Assembly (NCBI GenBank): GCA_022821545.1
Contig: JAJEDJ010000001.1
Coordinates: 285,431-349,430 of the forward strand
Origin: Caldilineaceae bacterium
Lineage (GTDB): Bacteria; Chloroflexota; Anaerolineae; Caldilineales; Caldilineaceae
Length of the DNA: 64,000 bases
Direction: 5' to 3'
The translations under genes and the position numbers were made by a program. The notes below the pieces were generated by a model. The model did not search any database and was not told the DNA's origin. It was given only the letters and a program-made list of their open reading frames with translations. This document shows, one piece after another, positions 61,191-64,000 of the stretch (its first letter is position 1; each line of letters begins with the position of its first letter).

Positions 61191-62973
61191 AGAAGACTCT
61201 CCTGCTGGCAATGCGATTGTTGACGAGCGTTATCACCATGATGATAAGCAGGAGCAGAATGGCCAGCGCGGAGGCGTAGCCGTACCTCGTGTCGCGTTTG
61301 AAGGCCTGGAAGATGACGATGCTGGCGGTGTCGGTGGTGCCCAATGCCGCGGCCTGGCGCAAGACGAAGATGTGATTGAAGGCCTTGAAGGTACCTATCA
61401 CGGCGTAGAGGGAGAGGAAGTAGATGGTTGGGGAGAGGAGCGGCAGCGTCACATGCCGGAACTGGGCCCATCCCCCGGCGCCGTCTATATCGGCCACTTC
61501 ATACAGCTCATTGGGAATCGCGCCGAGACCCGCCAAGAAGATCACGGTGTCAAAGCCGACATAGGTCCAGATGCCGTAAATCATGATGGCGACGAGCGCC
61601 AGGCTGGGGCCCGACAGAACGGGCCCGAGGTCGATCTTGCCGCCGGTGATCATCTGGATGATCCCGGCAGGCTCGCTCAACCAGAGCAGGGGTTCGGCGC
61701 CGAACAGGTCCAGCAGGCTGTTGAGCGGCGCGGTGGGCCTGTTGGAGAAGATGATGCGGAAAACAGCGGCGGTGCCGACAAAAGGGGCGACGTAGGGCAG
61801 AAAGTAGAGAACGCGGAAGAACGTCTGTCCGCGGATTTTCTGGAAGAGAAGCGCCGCCAGGATCAGGGCCAGTCCCAGCTGAATCGGCACGGTACCCAGA
61901 ACGTAGAACACGGTCGCCACCAACCCGTTCCACCAGTCCTCGTCGCCGGCGGCCACGACGCGGGGCAGTTCGGCGATCAGCACCCAGGCCCCAGCCATAA
62001 GGGCGACGGCGCCCACGAGGCGGAGAGCCACGCCGGTAGTGGAAGAGCGGCCGCTGGCGCTCTCCCAGAGACGCCAGGCCAGCAGCAGAAGAAGAAATCC
62101 TGCGCTGATGGTCACGATCTGCGACCAGAGTTCCAGCCCCACGCCTTCCTGCAGCGCTTCGGCGTAGGCGACGCTGATCTCGGTCCAGGTAAACCATGTC
62201 AAAGCTGCGCTGCCGATCAGGCAGATGCCGGCGTTGAAGAAGGGCATGAAATAGATGCGTTCGCGCCTGTTTGCCGGCATCCGGCGGTTGACGAGCAGGG
62301 CCCAAACCGAACCGGCAGCCAGAATAGCGACAGCGATCCACAAGGCGATCTGCACCTTGGGCAACCACCAGGTCTCCACCACCAGGGCGCGAAATGCCGC
62401 CTGCGTGTTTGCCTGCCCGCGCAGCTTGGATGGAATCAGCAGCATTTCCGGCAGAAGGATAAAGACAAAACGGGCAAAGAGGGCGGCGCCGGCCGCCGTG
62501 AGCAGCCCGGGCAACACCCAGGGCGCCGGATCCGTTTTATCCTGCCGGCGCTCCTGAACGGCGCGAACAGTCGTCTGGACGGCGAAATAGAGGAGTGCGG
62601 CAGCCATCCAGAAGGTGATGATGTAGATCAGGTTGTCAACGGCCTTGACGTAGTTGCCCAAGCCGTCGTAGGAGCCGACGATTTTGTTGAGGCCGCGCAG
62701 CGTGCTCTCGTAGGCAGCGAAGGCGAGTGGGAAGAGGCCGAAGAGGCCGATGATGATGAAGGCAGGGGCGAGGAAGGAGTAGGCGAGCAGCATCTCGCGC
62801 AGCCGTCTACCCTGCCGCCCACGGAACCAACTTGGGGCCGCCCGCACCTGTTGCCGCAGGTCCGTGCGGAATGCCGCGGGTTGCGATGCTGTACTGTCCA
62901 CGTGGAAACCGCTTTCCCAGTTCTGCAGAGCGAATGCGCCTACGCCGGATTCTGCGCCCTTAGTATAGTGCAA
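61183..62973 (-). CDS. long ABC sugar transporter permease (MalF-type with large membrane insertion)
   Basis: At 596 residues this is about twice the usual CUT1 permease. The first helix is near 65-85. The core transport domain lies in the last 260 residues, with EAA loop [17 protein letters not shown] near 480. Between them lie about 270 residues with at least five further hydrophobic segments. In E. coli MalF the comparable insertion is a periplasmic domain; here it is mostly membrane. A long hydrophilic N-terminus (1-60) precedes helix 1, so the true start may be further in. It is the first gene of its operon. Confidence 0.85.
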   Translation of the reverse strand: MHYTKGAESGVGAFALQNWESGFHVDSTASQPAAFRTDLRQQVRAAPSWFRGRQGRRLREMLLAYSFLAPAFIIIGLFGLFPLAFAAYESTLRGLNKIVGSYDGLGNYVKAVDNLIYIITFWMAAALLYFAVQTTVRAVQERRQDKTDPAPWVLPGLLTAAGAALFARFVFILLPEMLLIPSKLRGQANTQAAFRALVVETWWLPKVQIALWIAVAILAAGSVWALLVNRRMPANRRERIYFMPFFNAGICLIGSAALTWFTWTEISVAYAEALQEGVGLELWSQIVTISAGFLLLLLAWRLWESASGRSSTTGVALRLVGAVALMAGAWVLIAELPRVVAAGDEDWWNGLVATVFYVLGTVPIQLGLALILAALLFQKIRGQTFFRVLYFLPYVAPFVGTAAVFRIIFSNRPTAPLNSLLDLFGAEPLLWLSEPAGIIQMITGGKIDLGPVLSGPSLALVAIMIYGIWTYVGFDTVIFLAGLGAIPNELYEVADIDGAGGWAQFRHVTLPLLSPTIYFLSLYAVIGTFKAFNHIFVLRQAAALGTTDTASIVIFQAFKRDTRYGYASALAILLLLIIMVITLVNNRIASRRVFYG

Positions 62974-63145
62974 GCCGGGCTTCCCGTCAACGAAAGGGCT
63001 TTACGCCAGAGAAGGCGTCCGGCCTTCTGCGATAGAGCATGGGCAAGCCCCCACCGGCTTGCTGCCATTGTCGCACAGTATCTTTAACGTCCGGTTAAGG
63101 CGAGGTCAACATTGACGAGTTCGCCGCCAGCGAAGACGGGGCAAA

Positions 63146-63826
63146 TCAGGCGACCAGCAGCCTGCCGATCTCACAAGTTTCGGCATTGCAGAACCAGAGC
63201 ACACCGTCGTGAATGGTCATGCCATGAACTTCGTCGGGCGCTTCGACCCGGATGACGTCAAAGATGCGGCCGGTCTCATGATCCAGAAGGCAGACGGCGC
63301 CGGCGGATGTATCGGCAGACCACAGTTTTCCATCATCCGACCAGGCAATGCCGTGTACGCGCAGCCCGGGCACGCGAATGCTATACAGTTCCCGCCAGCC
63401 GTCGGGATCGATGACATGGACCATTTGTGAAGGCGGAGAAGCGACATACAGTCTGCCGTCGCGCCACTCAAGGCCATGGGCCCCGGTCTCCTGGGCGTCC
63501 GCGGCGCCCTCCCGCCAAGCGACCACGCCGGCGCCGGGCGAGCTGTACTTGGCTACGGTGCGGCCGGTTTCCGGATCAAGCTGGGCGATTTTCCGCTCGT
63601 AGGTGGACGCGATCCAGACATAGCCGCCTCCGACGGTAATTCCGCTCGATTTGACGGTGTCGGTCTGGACGTCGAACAGAACGGCGCCCGTTTCATAGTC
63701 CAGACGATAGAGCCGGTCGTTGCCCTGGTCGATGCACCATAGCCCGTCTTCGCTGGCCTGGAGTCCGTTGGGATGCGGCCCCGGACTGGCAAACCGCTTT
63801 TCTACCTGCGCGATCTTCACCGGCAT
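63146..63826 (-). CDS. beta-propeller (NHL/SMP-30-like) protein
   Basis: The start is set at ATG 63826, preceded by AGGAGG; a longer reading to 63925 is not supported. The 226 residues are made of repeating blades: PNGLQASEDGLWCIDQGND, GGGYVWIAS, WRDGRLYVAS, SDDGKLWSAD, HDGVLWFCN. It resembles the protein at 18379-19086 in its opening NGLQ...EDGLW..DQ segment and overall size. No signal peptide is present. A sensor, binding or lactonase role is possible, but nothing in the sequence decides it. Confidence 0.7.
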   Translation of the reverse strand: MPVKIAQVEKRFASPGPHPNGLQASEDGLWCIDQGNDRLYRLDYETGAVLFDVQTDTVKSSGITVGGGYVWIASTYERKIAQLDPETGRTVAKYSSPGAGVVAWREGAADAQETGAHGLEWRDGRLYVASPPSQMVHVIDPDGWRELYSIRVPGLRVHGIAWSDDGKLWSADTSAGAVCLLDHETGRIFDVIRVEAPDEVHGMTIHDGVLWFCNAETCEIGRLLVA

Positions 63827-64000
63827 GACATCCTCCTCATAGATTGTTGGGGAGGTCCAAAGTCGGCGGTCTGAACACGAGCCTCCCAAATCAGGTACGA
63901 TACAGGTCATGCGATTGTACGTCAAGGGGCGGGAAGGCGGTTTTTAGTTTTTGGTGCTGCGGCGGTTCAGGGGGGCGGGGGTGGGTGGATGTGGGGCGGG

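Noticed and set aside
61372..63087. 571-codon plus-strand frame opposite the long permease
   Set aside because: The minus-strand frame has membrane helices and an EAA loop; the plus-strand product is a polar low-complexity shadow.
63083..63100. Inverted repeat TTAAC/GTTAA upstream of the long permease as an operator
   Set aside because: The arms are only 5 bp, the distance to the start codon is over 100 bases, and no promoter could be placed beside it.

Overview
The window is GC-rich and densely coded and looks like a chromosome segment of a Chloroflexota bacterium, probably Caldilineaceae/Anaerolineae-like. This is inferred from style, not from a marker gene: solute-binding lipoproteins with acidic Ala/Glu-rich linkers after the lipobox, several family-39-type membrane glycosyltransferases, and many oxidoreductases of the SDR, D-2-hydroxyacid, enolase-superfamily, LLM-flavin and Ldh_2 families. 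I saw no rRNA, tRNA, CRISPR array, insertion sequence or phage gene.

Layout. 1-4.6 kb (minus strand): a VanW/PG_binding_4 cell-wall protein running off the left edge, a polytopic glycosyltransferase-like protein, and metG. 4.9-9.5 kb (plus): a YesL/DUF624 membrane protein, then a two-gene xanthine-dehydrogenase-family enzyme (FAD subunit, then a fused FeS-Mo subunit) in which all four cysteines of the plant-type ferredoxin site are replaced. 9.5-12.1 kb: a Phd/RelE-type toxin-antitoxin pair, an SDR, a PPK2 polyphosphate kinase and a mycoredoxin-like protein. 12.3-16.9 kb: a large FAD plus Fe-S 2-hydroxyacid dehydrogenase facing a hydroxyacid-oxoacid transhydrogenase. 17.1-27.5 kb (all plus): a ten-gene catabolic run (Ldh_2 dehydrogenase, beta-propeller, TIM-barrel isomerase, D-2-hydroxyacid dehydrogenase, SDR, E1alpha-E1beta-E2 of a 2-oxoacid dehydrogenase, HpcH/HpaI aldolase, M24 peptidase-like protein). 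27.7-37.8 kb (plus): three paralogous GT39-like proteins and one PTPS_related membrane protein, probably a surface-glycan locus. 37.9-63.8 kb: a second catabolic region with three ABC importers (binding protein plus two permeases each, no ATPase), two enolase-superfamily dehydratases, an LLM flavin oxidoreductase, a Gfo/Idh/MocA oxidoreductase, a second E1/E2 operon without E3, two more D-2-hydroxyacid dehydrogenases, an SDR, a ferredoxin, a PIG-L deacetylase and a second beta-propeller.

How the parts could work together (inference): the importers bring in sugars or sugar derivatives. Gfo/Idh, SDR and hydroxyacid dehydrogenases oxidise or reduce them, the enolase-superfamily enzymes dehydrate aldonates to 2-keto-3-deoxy acids, an HpcH/HpaI aldolase cleaves these, and the E1/E2 complexes oxidatively decarboxylate the 2-oxoacid products. 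The transporter ATPase and the dihydrolipoamide dehydrogenase (E3) must come from elsewhere.

The most unusual signals are the cysteine-less ferredoxin domain in the molybdenum enzyme, short direct repeats (11-18 bp units) lying on or near the stop codons of eight separate genes, a truncated antitoxin frame continuous with a dehydrogenase gene, and a GT39 gene whose first membrane helix begins upstream of any standard start codon.
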